Shown here: in pieces, positions 17,589-26,029 of the stretch | Layout: each line of letters begins with the position of its first letter | How positions within the stretch are numbered: position 1 is the first letter of the stretch | NCBI RefSeq assembly: GCF_002735925.1 | Contig: NZ_PEDL01000002.1 | Location: forward strand, 1-64,000 | DNA length: 64,000 nucleotides | Source of the DNA: Sporanaerobium hydrogeniformans | GTDB lineage: Bacteria > Bacillota > Clostridia > Lachnospirales > Cellulosilyticaceae | Direction of reading: 5' to 3' | Made by a program: the position numbers and the translations under genes | Notes under the pieces: generated by a model | The model's input: the letters and a program-made list of their open reading frames with translations, nothing else | Database searches by the model: none | What the model was told of the DNA's origin: nothing

Positions 17589-20500
17589 ATATTTAAAAAT
17601 GACAGCCTTTGGTCCTTATGGTGGGGAACAAATCATTGATTTTGGTCTTCTTCAAGAAGCAAATATGTTTCTTATTCATGGTCCTACAGGAGGGGGAAAG
17701 ACTACTTTATTAGATGCCATGTGCTATGGACTTTACGGAGAAACCAATGGAGGTGAGCGAAGTGGAGAAAGTATGCGAAGTAAGTTTGCTGAGCCTGAGG
17801 TTATTACGGAGATTGAATTTATTTTTAGTTTAAGAGGACGAGAGTATAAAATGATTCGTAGGCCTCAATATGATCGTGATTCGAAAAGAGGTTCCGGTAA
17901 AGTGAAAGTAAATAGTGAAGTAGAGCTTTACAAATTAGAAGAAGGTGAATGGATCCTTCTTTCTAGTAAATACAATGAAGTGAGTGAACACATTCAAACA
18001 CTTCTTCATTTTAATGTAGAGCAGTTTAGGCAAGTTATTATGATTGCCCAGAATAAATTTAGAGAGTTACTTACGGTAAGTAGTAAGGAGCGACAAGCTA
18101 TCTTACAAGATATTTTTGAAACAGGTATTTATCAAAAGGTTGAAAAAAGGCTAGAACGTATGCAGAGTGCCTTTAAAGAACAAGTAAAGGAAAAACAACT
18201 TATCTATGAGAATTGGATGAATAATATTGAACCTTTAGAAGAGGAAGAGCTAAAGGCGTATATAGCTACTAAATTCTTAAATAATGCACCACAAGTTGCA
18301 GAACTTTTAGAAAGACAGTGCAAAATCAAACAGGAACGTTTAAAAGTCCTAGAGGAAGAAACAGAGGCATTAAGTATACGGCTTAAAGCTTATCAGCAGA
18401 AACTTAGTGAGTTAACACAAAAATATAATCAGAGTATAGAATACGCCACCATAAGAAAAGAATGGGATAATCTTAATGAGCAGTTACCTTATTATGAAGA
18501 AAGTCGCATAAAAATAGAAAAGGCAGAAAAAGCCATCCTCCTCTTACCTCTGGGAGAACGTGTAGAAGAATTAAGAGAAGAAATTAAAAATCAACTTGAA
18601 AGCATAGAGCAAACACTACTTGTACAAAAACAAATGGAAATAAAGCAGGAAATACTAAAAAAAGAGGAGGAACGAGTAAAGGAGTTTCCTAAGCAAATAG
18701 AAAAGCTAAAAAAAGAAGAAGGTATTTTAGAAAGCTACCTACCCAAGGTAGAACAACTTTTCTTATACAAGGAAAAGGAGAAAAAATTAGAACAAGAAGT
18801 AGATAAAGACGAAATGGACTTAAAAGCACTTTTAGCTCATTTAGAGCAATTAAAAAAAGAATGGGAAGAAGAAGAAGTGCGTTTAAAGTCAAAAGGGGAA
18901 CTTCAAAGGAAGTTAAGTGAAAGTCTTTTAGAGCAAAAAGAAATAGAGCGTGTATTAGAGCGCAAAGTACTGATTGCTAAAAAAAAGCAAGAGCGTAATC
19001 AGCTTCTAAAGACTTATCAAGAACGAAAGAAAGCCATAGAAGAAAAGATGGTATATTTTAATGAGAGGCTTGCTTATTATAATCATCTATTTGAAAAATT
19101 CATGCTTAATCAAGCCGGAGAGTTAGCCCAGAATTTACGAGATAATACGCCTTGCCCTGTATGCGGTTCTTATAATCACCCTCATAAAGCCAGCCTTGTT
19201 GCAAGCCGTATTACAAAAGAGACACTAGAAGTAGAAGAAAAGAATAATAAGAAGCTAGAGAGTGAAATGAATAAGGAGCGAGAGGCTTTAGCTGCAGTTG
19301 TTGAGCAGGGCAAGGGACTCAAGGAAGTGATTGAGGAATATGAGAAGGAGATTAAAGGTCAAGAAGCCTTTGAATGGATTCATAAAGAGAAACTAGATAA
19401 GACCATTGAAGATTTAAAGAAACAGATGGCAGAGCTAGATGCTTTAGAACAAACACACCAAGTCAAAAGAGAGAGACAAAAAGATCAAGAATATCAAAAA
19501 GAAAAGCGAAATCAACGACTAGAAGAAAAACGTTTGCAACTCACACAAGTAAAGACACATATAGAAGCAATTAAGGCAGAGATTCCAGAGGCTCTTACAC
19601 AAGGGGGGAATCTAGATGTAAAGCTAGAGCAGATTAAAAAGCAAGTTATCCAGTTAGAAACACAGCATAAAGAAGTGATGGCTTCACTTGAGACCCTCTT
19701 AAGAGAGCAAGGACAAAATAAGGCTGTTCAATTAGAAAAAATAAAACGTATGGAAGGCTTAAAAATCCAGCTTTCTGAGAAGGAAGAGAGCTTTAAGCAG
19801 GCATTAGAGGTAAATGGCTTATTTTCTCAAGAAGAGTATAAAAGATGTAAGGCACTTATTCCTGAAAAAGAAGAATTAAAAATAGCTTTAGAAGCCTATA
19901 AAGAACGAAAAACACTTATAGAAGCTCAAATGAAAGAACTAGAGACGAAGGTAAAGAATTTTAAAAAAGAAGATTTAGAAGCTGCTGAGCTGCAGCAGCA
20001 AGCGCTGATCAAAAGAAATAGTGAGCTTGCGGCAGAGGCGCAAATGCATACCCATTACTGCATAACACATTTAAAGATTAAAGAAGAAGTATTGAAGCTT
20101 TACGAAACGAATAATACGCTTATTAAAAAGAAAGAGATTATTGATCGGATTAGTCTCATTGCTAAAGGAAAAAATAAAAAAGGTTTATCCTTTGAACGCT
20201 ATATTCAAAGTAGTATTTTTGAAGAAGTTTTAAAAAGTGCTAATAAAAAGCTAAAACCCATGACACAGAATCGTTATGAACTTTACCGTACAGATGATTT
20301 ACAACGTGCTAATGCCCAGGCAGGACTTGATATTGGGATTATAGATTACTACAGTCAACAAACTAGACCAGTTACAACACTTTCAGGAGGAGAAAGCTTT
20401 ATGGCTGCCTTAGCTTTAGCATTAGGCCTTGCAGAAGTTATTGAACGGTTAGCAGGTGCTACACCTCTAGAAGCCATGTTTATAGATGAAGGATTTGGTA

Positions 20501-20670
20501 GCTTAGATGAAGAAGCTCTCGACCAAGCTATAAAAACCCTTTTAAGTATTCAAGATACCGGACGTTTAATTGGCATTATTTCTCATGTGAAGGAGCTTAA
20601 GGAGCAAATCCCTATACGCCTTGAAATTACGAGTGGGACAACAGGTAGTAGAGCTCAATTTTGTCTTTAG
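17578..20670 (+). CDS. sbcC: Exonuclease subunit SbcC (Rad50-like SMC ATPase)
   Basis: ATPase partner of SbcD, 1030 aa. Walker A GPTGGGKTT is near residue 35. Two very long coiled coils rich in K, E and Q flank a zinc hook CPVCGS at about 525. The C-terminal ATPase half has the signature TLSGGESFMAALALALGLAE and Walker B MFIDEGFGSLD. Overlaps sbcD by 11 bases, as usual for this pair. Confidence 0.95.
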   Translation: MRPKYLKMTAFGPYGGEQIIDFGLLQEANMFLIHGPTGGGKTTLLDAMCYGLYGETNGGERSGESMRSKFAEPEVITEIEFIFSLRGREYKMIRRPQYDRDSKRGSGKVKVNSEVELYKLEEGEWILLSSKYNEVSEHIQTLLHFNVEQFRQVIMIAQNKFRELLTVSSKERQAILQDIFETGIYQKVEKRLERMQSAFKEQVKEKQLIYENWMNNIEPLEEEELKAYIATKFLNNAPQVAELLERQCKIKQERLKVLEEETEALSIRLKAYQQKLSELTQKYNQSIEYATIRKEWDNLNEQLPYYEESRIKIEKAEKAILLLPLGERVEELREEIKNQLESIEQTLLVQKQMEIKQEILKKEEERVKEFPKQIEKLKKEEGILESYLPKVEQLFLYKEKEKKLEQEVDKDEMDLKALLAHLEQLKKEWEEEEVRLKSKGELQRKLSESLLEQKEIERVLERKVLIAKKKQERNQLLKTYQERKKAIEEKMVYFNERLAYYNHLFEKFMLNQAGELAQNLRDNTPCPVCGSYNHPHKASLVASRITKETLEVEEKNNKKLESEMNKEREALAAVVEQGKGLKEVIEEYEKEIKGQEAFEWIHKEKLDKTIEDLKKQMAELDALEQTHQVKRERQKDQEYQKEKRNQRLEEKRLQLTQVKTHIEAIKAEIPEALTQGGNLDVKLEQIKKQVIQLETQHKEVMASLETLLREQGQNKAVQLEKIKRMEGLKIQLSEKEESFKQALEVNGLFSQEEYKRCKALIPEKEELKIALEAYKERKTLIEAQMKELETKVKNFKKEDLEAAELQQQALIKRNSELAAEAQMHTHYCITHLKIKEEVLKLYETNNTLIKKKEIIDRISLIAKGKNKKGLSFERYIQSSIFEEVLKSANKKLKPMTQNRYELYRTDDLQRANAQAGLDIGIIDYYSQQTRPVTTLSGGESFMAALALALGLAEVIERLAGATPLEAMFIDEGFGSLDEEALDQAIKTLLSIQDTGRLIGIISHVKELKEQIPIRLEITSGTTGSRAQFCL

Positions 20671-20782
20671 TTAAAAATATCTTCTTAAATAGGTAAAAGA
20701 CTATCATTATAGGGGGAAATACGGTATATTATAATAATATATTACTAGAATGCAACTTGGTATTCTCTAAAGGAGTGAGAGA

Positions 20783-21700
20783 GTGAATATCCATCCAATC
20801 ATAGAAGAATTACAAGGCATTATGCCTAAAGAAAATATACGTTTAAATGAACCTTTAAAAGACTATACATCCTTTAAAATAGGAGGTCCAGCAGATGCTC
20901 TTATTTTACCACCTTCAATTGAAGTTTTAGGTAAAGTCATTAGGGCTTGTCAAAGACAGCAGGTACCTTTTTATATTATTGGTAATGGAAGTAATCTCTT
21001 AGTAGATGATGAAGGCCTTGAAGGCATAGTTATTCAGCTTTATAGGAATTTTGCTAAGATAGAGGTAGAAGGAAATTATTTAATAGCCTCTAGTGGTGCC
21101 CTTTTATCTAAAATAGCTACAGTTGCTTTAGAGCATAGTTTAACAGGCCTAGAGTTTGCCCACGGTATTCCAGGTACCTTGGGAGGGGCTGTAGCTATGA
21201 ATGCAGGAGCTTACGGTGGAGAAATGAAGGATGTTTTAGTAAGTAGCCTAGTGATGGATCAAAAAGGAGAGATTTTTTCTTTATCTAAAGAAGAATTAGA
21301 GCTAGGGTATCGTACCAGTAAAGTACAAAGGGAAGGTTACATTGTACTAGAAGCAACCTTAGAGTTAAACCCTGGTGAAAAAAAGAAGATACAGGAGTGC
21401 ATGAAAGATTTAAGTGGGAGAAGAAGAGAGAAGCAGCCACTAGATAAACCCAGTGCAGGGAGCACCTTTAAAAGACCAGAAGGTCATTTTGCAGGGAAGC
21501 TCATTATGGATGCAGGGCTAAGAGGTTATCAAATAGGTGGTGCGCTTGTTTCTGAGAAACACTGTGGGTTTATTGTAAATGACGGCACAGCTACCTATAA
21601 GGATGTGTGTATGTTGATTAAGGCGGTTCAAAGGATTGTTGGGGAGAAGTTTGGTGTTCAATTAGAACCAGAGGTAAGAATTCTGACAAACAAAAGATAA
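20783..21700 (+). CDS. murB: UDP-N-acetylenolpyruvoylglucosamine reductase MurB
   Basis: FAD enzyme that reduces UDP-GlcNAc-enolpyruvate to UDP-MurNAc in peptidoglycan synthesis. The 305-aa protein has the FAD-binding GNGSNLLVDDEGLEG, GIPGTLGGAVAMNAGAYGGE, and a type II C-terminal region with GSTFKRPEGHFAGKLI, where the catalytic serine is expected, and QLEPEVRIL. The start is GTG behind AAAGGAG. It heads a cluster with rapZ, yvcK, whiA and an HPr-like gene, a standard arrangement in clostridia. Confidence 0.95.
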   Translation: MNIHPIIEELQGIMPKENIRLNEPLKDYTSFKIGGPADALILPPSIEVLGKVIRACQRQQVPFYIIGNGSNLLVDDEGLEGIVIQLYRNFAKIEVEGNYLIASSGALLSKIATVALEHSLTGLEFAHGIPGTLGGAVAMNAGAYGGEMKDVLVSSLVMDQKGEIFSLSKEELELGYRTSKVQREGYIVLEATLELNPGEKKKIQECMKDLSGRRREKQPLDKPSAGSTFKRPEGHFAGKLIMDAGLRGYQIGGALVSEKHCGFIVNDGTATYKDVCMLIKAVQRIVGEKFGVQLEPEVRILTNKR

Positions 21701-21719
21701 GATATGATAGGAGGCAGCT

Positions 21720-22592
21720 ATGAATTTTATAATTGTAACAGGTATGTCAGGAGCAGGTAAAAGTAGCGCCATCAAATTTTTTGAAGATATGGGTTACTAT
21801 TGTGTAGACAATCTTCCACCTACTCTTATTGGTAACTTTGCTACACTTATTACTCAGCAACAAGAGAGTTTAAATAAAGTCGTATTGGGAATTGACATTC
21901 GTGGAGGTATACTTTTTGAGGATTTATTTAGTAGCCTACATGAGTTAAAAGCAGAGGGACACACCTATGAAATTGTTTTTTTAGATTGTGGTGATACCGA
22001 ACTTGTTAAACGCTATAAAGAAACAAGGAGACTTCATCCTCTTGCACGTAATGAACGCATTGAAGAAGGCATCCAAAAGGAGAGAGAGATTCTTAAAGAA
22101 ATCAAATCAAAAGCCCATCATATTATTGATACATCCTACATGCTTCCTAAGGATACAAAAGAAGTTCTTTATAAGATGTATAGTGAGCAAAAAGCTTTTC
22201 ATAGTTTAATGATTACTATTGTGTCTTTTGGTTTTAAATATGGCATGCCCATTGATGCAGATTTAGTTTTTGATGTACGCTTTACACCGAACCCTTACTA
22301 TATTCCAGAAATGCGTCCTTATACAGGAAATGATGATATTATTAAGGATTATGTATTGCAGTTTGAAGTAACTCAATTGTTTTTAAATAAATTAAAGGAT
22401 ATGATTAGCTTTTTAGTGCCAAACTATATGCAGGAGGGAAAAAATCAACTAGTTATTGCTATTGGTTGTACAGGAGGTAAACATCGTTCTGTAACCATCG
22501 CAAATGCCCTTTATAAATACCTGCAAGATGAGGGACATAGCGTTATTATCCAGCATCGGGATATCGATAAAGATAGTAAAAGAGGAAAATAA
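21720..22592 (+). CDS. rapZ: RapZ/YvcJ-family nucleotide-binding protein
   Basis: P-loop ATP/GTPase of the YvcJ/RapZ family, 290 aa, with Walker A TGMSGAGKSS at residues 6-15 and YYCVDNLPPTLI shortly after. The C-terminal half carries FKYGMPIDADLVFDVR, NPYY and AIGCTGGKHRSV, all conserved. In E. coli RapZ targets GlmZ RNA to RNase E; in Firmicutes the role of YvcJ is less clear and is linked to competence and cell-wall metabolism. Followed after one base by yvcK. Confidence 0.94.
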   Translation: MNFIIVTGMSGAGKSSAIKFFEDMGYYCVDNLPPTLIGNFATLITQQQESLNKVVLGIDIRGGILFEDLFSSLHELKAEGHTYEIVFLDCGDTELVKRYKETRRLHPLARNERIEEGIQKEREILKEIKSKAHHIIDTSYMLPKDTKEVLYKMYSEQKAFHSLMITIVSFGFKYGMPIDADLVFDVRFTPNPYYIPEMRPYTGNDDIIKDYVLQFEVTQLFLNKLKDMISFLVPNYMQEGKNQLVIAIGCTGGKHRSVTIANALYKYLQDEGHSVIIQHRDIDKDSKRGK

Positions 22593-22593
22593 A

Positions 22594-23571
22594 ATGGATC
22601 CTATAAATAAAGAGCGAAAGGTTGTTGTTATTGGTGGTGGAACAGGCTTATCAACGATGCTAAAGGGAATTAAAAAATATACGTCAGCGATTACAGCTAT
22701 TGTTACTGTTGCAGATAATGGTGGTGGTTCAGGGAAACTACGTGAAGAGATGGGGATAATGCCTCCAGGTGATATACGAAATTGTCTTGTTGCCCTTGCC
22801 AATACAGAACCTATTATGGAAAAGGTTCTACAATATCGCTTTAAAGAAGGCTCTTTAAAAGGTCAAAATCTAGGAAATCTCTTTTTAGCTGCTCTTACAG
22901 AGATTACAGGCAGTTTTGAGAAGGCTGTTCATGTAACAAGTAATGTACTAGCTATTACAGGCCAGGTACTTCCTGTTACTTTAGAAGATGTTCAGCTTTA
23001 TGCCACCTTTGAAAATGGTAAACAGATAGAGGGTGAAACAGAGATTGTAGACTATGGAAGCAGAGAAAAAGTAATGATTAAAGACATCTGCCTGATTCCT
23101 AATAATCCTAGACCTGTTAAAGAAGCTGTCCTAGCTATTAAAGAAGCAGATATGATTTTATTAGGTCCAGGAAGCCTTTATACGAGTATTATTCCCAATC
23201 TTTTAGTAGATAGGATGCCTACTCTTTTACAAGAGGCAAAAGGGCGAAAGATTTATGTGGCCAATATTATGAGTCAACCAGGTGAAACAACAGGTTTTAC
23301 AGTAGAAAACCATATTGAGAAGCTAGAAAGATATATTGGTAAAAATGTGCTAGACAGTGTCATTGTCAATAATGCATGCATTCCAGAAGAGTATTTAAAG
23401 GAATATGAGATGGATGGAGCGCATGTTTTAACATACGATGCCGATCATGAAATATGGAGACGTATTAAAAAAATAGAAGCACCATTAGCTAAGTTTTATA
23501 CCCAACGCAGAATAGTTAGACATGATTCTAAAAAACTAGCTGAATGTATTTTTAATGAAATTAAGGACTAA
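22594..23571 (+). CDS. yvcK: Gluconeogenesis/cell-wall factor YvcK (GlmR, CofD-like)
   Basis: A CofD-like protein, 325 aa. It starts RKVVVIGGGTGLSTMLKG, with VADNGGGSGKLREEMG, the conserved PPGDIRNCLVALA and LLGPGSLYTSIIPNLLV. In Bacillus YvcK/GlmR binds UDP-GlcNAc and stimulates its synthesis, linking carbon flux to the cell wall. The ATG at 22594 with AGAGGAAA upstream is chosen over longer frames that run back into rapZ. Confidence 0.94.
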   Translation: MDPINKERKVVVIGGGTGLSTMLKGIKKYTSAITAIVTVADNGGGSGKLREEMGIMPPGDIRNCLVALANTEPIMEKVLQYRFKEGSLKGQNLGNLFLAALTEITGSFEKAVHVTSNVLAITGQVLPVTLEDVQLYATFENGKQIEGETEIVDYGSREKVMIKDICLIPNNPRPVKEAVLAIKEADMILLGPGSLYTSIIPNLLVDRMPTLLQEAKGRKIYVANIMSQPGETTGFTVENHIEKLERYIGKNVLDSVIVNNACIPEEYLKEYEMDGAHVLTYDADHEIWRRIKKIEAPLAKFYTQRRIVRHDSKKLAECIFNEIKD

Positions 23572-23595
23572 AATTACATAAAAGAGGTGAGAAAC

Positions 23596-24573
23596 ATGTC
23601 TTTTTCCTCCAATGTAAAAAAGGAACTTACTTGTGTCCCGCTAGGAGCGAGACATTGTCTATTAGCAGAGCTAGCAGCTATGCTCTTAATGTCAGGGGAA
23701 ATAAGTGATGAAAATGGGCAATATAACATTAGATTTCAAACAGAAAATGCAGCTATTGCAAGAAAATACTTTACAATAGTGAAAAAAGCTTTTAATATTA
23801 ATACTGAGGTAATGGTAAAAACGAATAAAAAACTTCATAAAAAACAAACCTACTTATTGTTCATAAAGGAATCAGAGAAAGCTAGAAAAGTTTTGCAGGC
23901 AACGACCATCTTAAAAAAAGAACAAGATAGTGAGGTTATAAGAGATTATATTGATTTAAATACGATACAGAGTATTTGCTGTAAAAGAGCTTATTTAAGA
24001 GGAGCTTTCTTAGGAGCAGGCTCTGTAAGTGATCCTGAAAAAGGTTATCATTTGGAGTTTGTAAGTAGAACGAAGCGGCAGGCAGAGTATTTAAAAGAAG
24101 TCATGCAGCAGTTAGAAATGGAACCTAAAATAGTACCACGTAAAGGGAATTTTGTGGTATATTTAAAGGAAGGGACACAAATAGTCGATTTACTTAATAT
24201 TATAGGAGCTCATGTCGCCCTTATGGAATTAGAAAATGTGCGGATTGTTAAAGAAGTACGTAACAATGTAAACCGCATTGTTAATTGTGAAACCGCTAAT
24301 TTGAAGAAAACGGTATCTGCAGCTGTAAGGCAAATGCAAGATATCGAATATATACAAAGGGAAGTAGGCATTAAGTATTTGCCGAAAAACTTACAAGAAG
24401 TAGCCATTTATCGACTGGAGTATCCCAGTGCTACTTTAAAGGAATTAGGAGAGCTATTAAGTCCCCCAGTAGGAAAATCAGGAATCAATCATCGATTAAA
24501 AAAAATAAGTGAAATAGCAGATCAATTAAGAGATACAAGAGGAGGAATTAAAAATGAAGAATCAAACAATTAA
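23596..24573 (+). CDS. whiA: DNA-binding protein WhiA
   Basis: WhiA-family protein, 325 aa. The N-terminal part, starting FSSNVKKELTCVP, is of the LAGLIDADG-homing-endonuclease fold, with YLRGAFLGAGSV. The C-terminal helix-turn-helix contains LKELGELLSPPVGKSGINHR. WhiA regulates sporulation in Streptomyces and affects division and chromosome segregation in Bacillus. The ATG at 23596, behind AAAGAGGTGAG, is preferred to the overlapping GTG. Its 3' end overlaps the HPr-like gene by 20 bases. Confidence 0.94.
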   Translation: MSFSSNVKKELTCVPLGARHCLLAELAAMLLMSGEISDENGQYNIRFQTENAAIARKYFTIVKKAFNINTEVMVKTNKKLHKKQTYLLFIKESEKARKVLQATTILKKEQDSEVIRDYIDLNTIQSICCKRAYLRGAFLGAGSVSDPEKGYHLEFVSRTKRQAEYLKEVMQQLEMEPKIVPRKGNFVVYLKEGTQIVDLLNIIGAHVALMELENVRIVKEVRNNVNRIVNCETANLKKTVSAAVRQMQDIEYIQREVGIKYLPKNLQEVAIYRLEYPSATLKELGELLSPPVGKSGINHRLKKISEIADQLRDTRGGIKNEESNN

Positions 24574-24820
24574 ACTAGAGCTTAAAAATGGTTTAGAAGC
24601 AAGGCCAGCTGCATTATTTGTACAAATTGCAAGTAAATATGAAAGTCATATTACAGTAGTTGTAAATGAAAAGCAAGTCAATGCAAAAAGTATTATGGGT
24701 ATGATGTCTCTTGGTACCATAAAAGGTGAAAAGATCGAAATTATTGCCGAGGGAGAAGATGAAAACGAAGCAGTAGCAGCACTTATTCAATTTCTAACCC
24801 AACAAGAAGTAAGTGAATAG
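24554..24820 (+). CDS. HPr/Crh-like protein with Glu15 in place of the phosphorylated His
   Basis: An HPr-fold protein, 88 aa, in the position occupied by crh in Bacillus (behind whiA). The active-site segment reads GLEARPAA, so residue 15 is Glu where HPr has the His that carries phosphate from PEP. Ser46, the HPr-kinase site, is kept in NAKSIMGM. It therefore cannot act as a phosphocarrier in the PTS and is best seen as a Crh analogue (Bacillus Crh has Gln15) for catabolite regulation. Whether Glu mimics phospho-His is speculation. The ribosome site is AGAGGAGG inside whiA. Confidence 0.88.
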   Translation: MKNQTIKLELKNGLEARPAALFVQIASKYESHITVVVNEKQVNAKSIMGMMSLGTIKGEKIEIIAEGEDENEAVAALIQFLTQQEVSE

Positions 24821-24840
24821 CAAGCGTTAATAGTACACAA

Positions 24841-24889
24841 AAGAAGTAGCTAGCCACATTAAAGAGGCATCTAGCTACTTCTTTTTTAA
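24841..24889 (+). terminator. Intrinsic terminator of the murB-to-HPr cluster
   Basis: The 13-bp stem AAGAAGTAGCTAG/CTAGCTACTTCTT, with a 17-base loop, is followed by T residues. Confidence 0.88.
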
Positions 24890-24965
24890 TTGCCTTATTC
24901 ATAGGAATATAAGAGCTATCATATATTATAAGGACAAAATAGTTGTTAGGAAAAGAGGAATAAGG

Positions 24966-25940
24966 ATGGGAAGCTATAGCTTATTGATTTATGGAGCAGG
25001 AAATTGTGAATTAGCTGGGGCACTAGAAAAAAGCTTAAGCGGCCTTTCAAATATATCTCTTAATCAGCTGAAAGTCTATGCAAAGGCACATGTTTTTGAG
25101 AGTGGTTGTGCAGCGCTCTACCGTCGTTTTGCAGATTTAAAGGATACACTTATACATCCTATACATGGAGGGGTACAAGAGTATAGTTATGAGGGAATGG
25201 AGATGATAACAACTTATGAGATGAAGATGAAGGCAGTTTCCTTAGAAGAATTTGAAGCTTTTTTAAAGAAAGGAGCTGAAAAGTTTTTAAGTGAGGAAGT
25301 TATTCTAATCTTAATTGGACAAGGAAATTCAACAGGTATGTTTCTTGACTTTTCTCAAATCCCTCCTATGTATATGACTTATTATGAGGTATTTGAAAGG
25401 ATAAACCAATACTTGAAGGGAAAAGTTAAAAGGTTAAGTATTATTTTAGATCTTTCTACGTGGCATCCTATGTATATGCCCTATAGTATTTCAAAATGTC
25501 ATTTTGTAGAAAGCCTCTTTATTTATGAAAGGCGACATCCTTTAGAAGTTTTCCCTTTAAATGAATGGATTTATAAGGTTTTTGAAGGAGATTGCCATTG
25601 GTTAGAGCTAACTTATCATTATTTTAGTGGCTATAAGGTGGATCTCCATCCTTATTGGTGGGAAAACTGCAAACAAAAATGGGAAGAATATGTAGCCTTT
25701 CCCTCTAAATGCACTTGGATAGATTTTTATCATGTATATGAAAAGATAGTGGTTTATAACGGAGCGACAGAAAGCTTATACAAAAGTCTTTCTACTTCAA
25801 AAAATGTAGTGCATAATCAAAGTACAGTAAAAGATATTCAAAGCTATTTTAATCATCAGTATTTGAGTCATATGGAGGAGAATAAAGTAGAGGCGTGGCT
25901 TAGTGATTTGAAAATATGTACGGATTACTATAAATTATAG
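24966..25940 (+). CDS. Clostripain (C11) family-like protein lacking the catalytic dyad
   Basis: A 324-aa protein with no signal peptide. It can be laid onto the clostripain/C11 caspase-like fold. The first strand is LLIYGAGNCELAGALEKSL. The strand that should end in the catalytic His (consensus L-x-L-x-x-H-G) reads VILILIGQGNSTGMFLDFSQ, and the strand that should carry the catalytic Cys (consensus D-x-C) reads LSIILDLSTWHPMY. Both catalytic residues are missing, so it is probably a non-peptidase paralogue. The family assignment rests on pattern, not on a search. It lies just before the SpoIID-like gene, but with 90 bases between, so an operon is uncertain. Confidence 0.55.
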   Translation: MGSYSLLIYGAGNCELAGALEKSLSGLSNISLNQLKVYAKAHVFESGCAALYRRFADLKDTLIHPIHGGVQEYSYEGMEMITTYEMKMKAVSLEEFEAFLKKGAEKFLSEEVILILIGQGNSTGMFLDFSQIPPMYMTYYEVFERINQYLKGKVKRLSIILDLSTWHPMYMPYSISKCHFVESLFIYERRHPLEVFPLNEWIYKVFEGDCHWLELTYHYFSGYKVDLHPYWWENCKQKWEEYVAFPSKCTWIDFYHVYEKIVVYNGATESLYKSLSTSKNVVHNQSTVKDIQSYFNHQYLSHMEENKVEAWLSDLKICTDYYKL

Positions 25941-26029
25941 CTTTTTAAGTCACATGCTTATATAATAGAAACTAGAAGAATAAGACAAAAATTTAGGACT
26001 ATCAGGTAGAAGCATAGAGGAGGAAAAAG

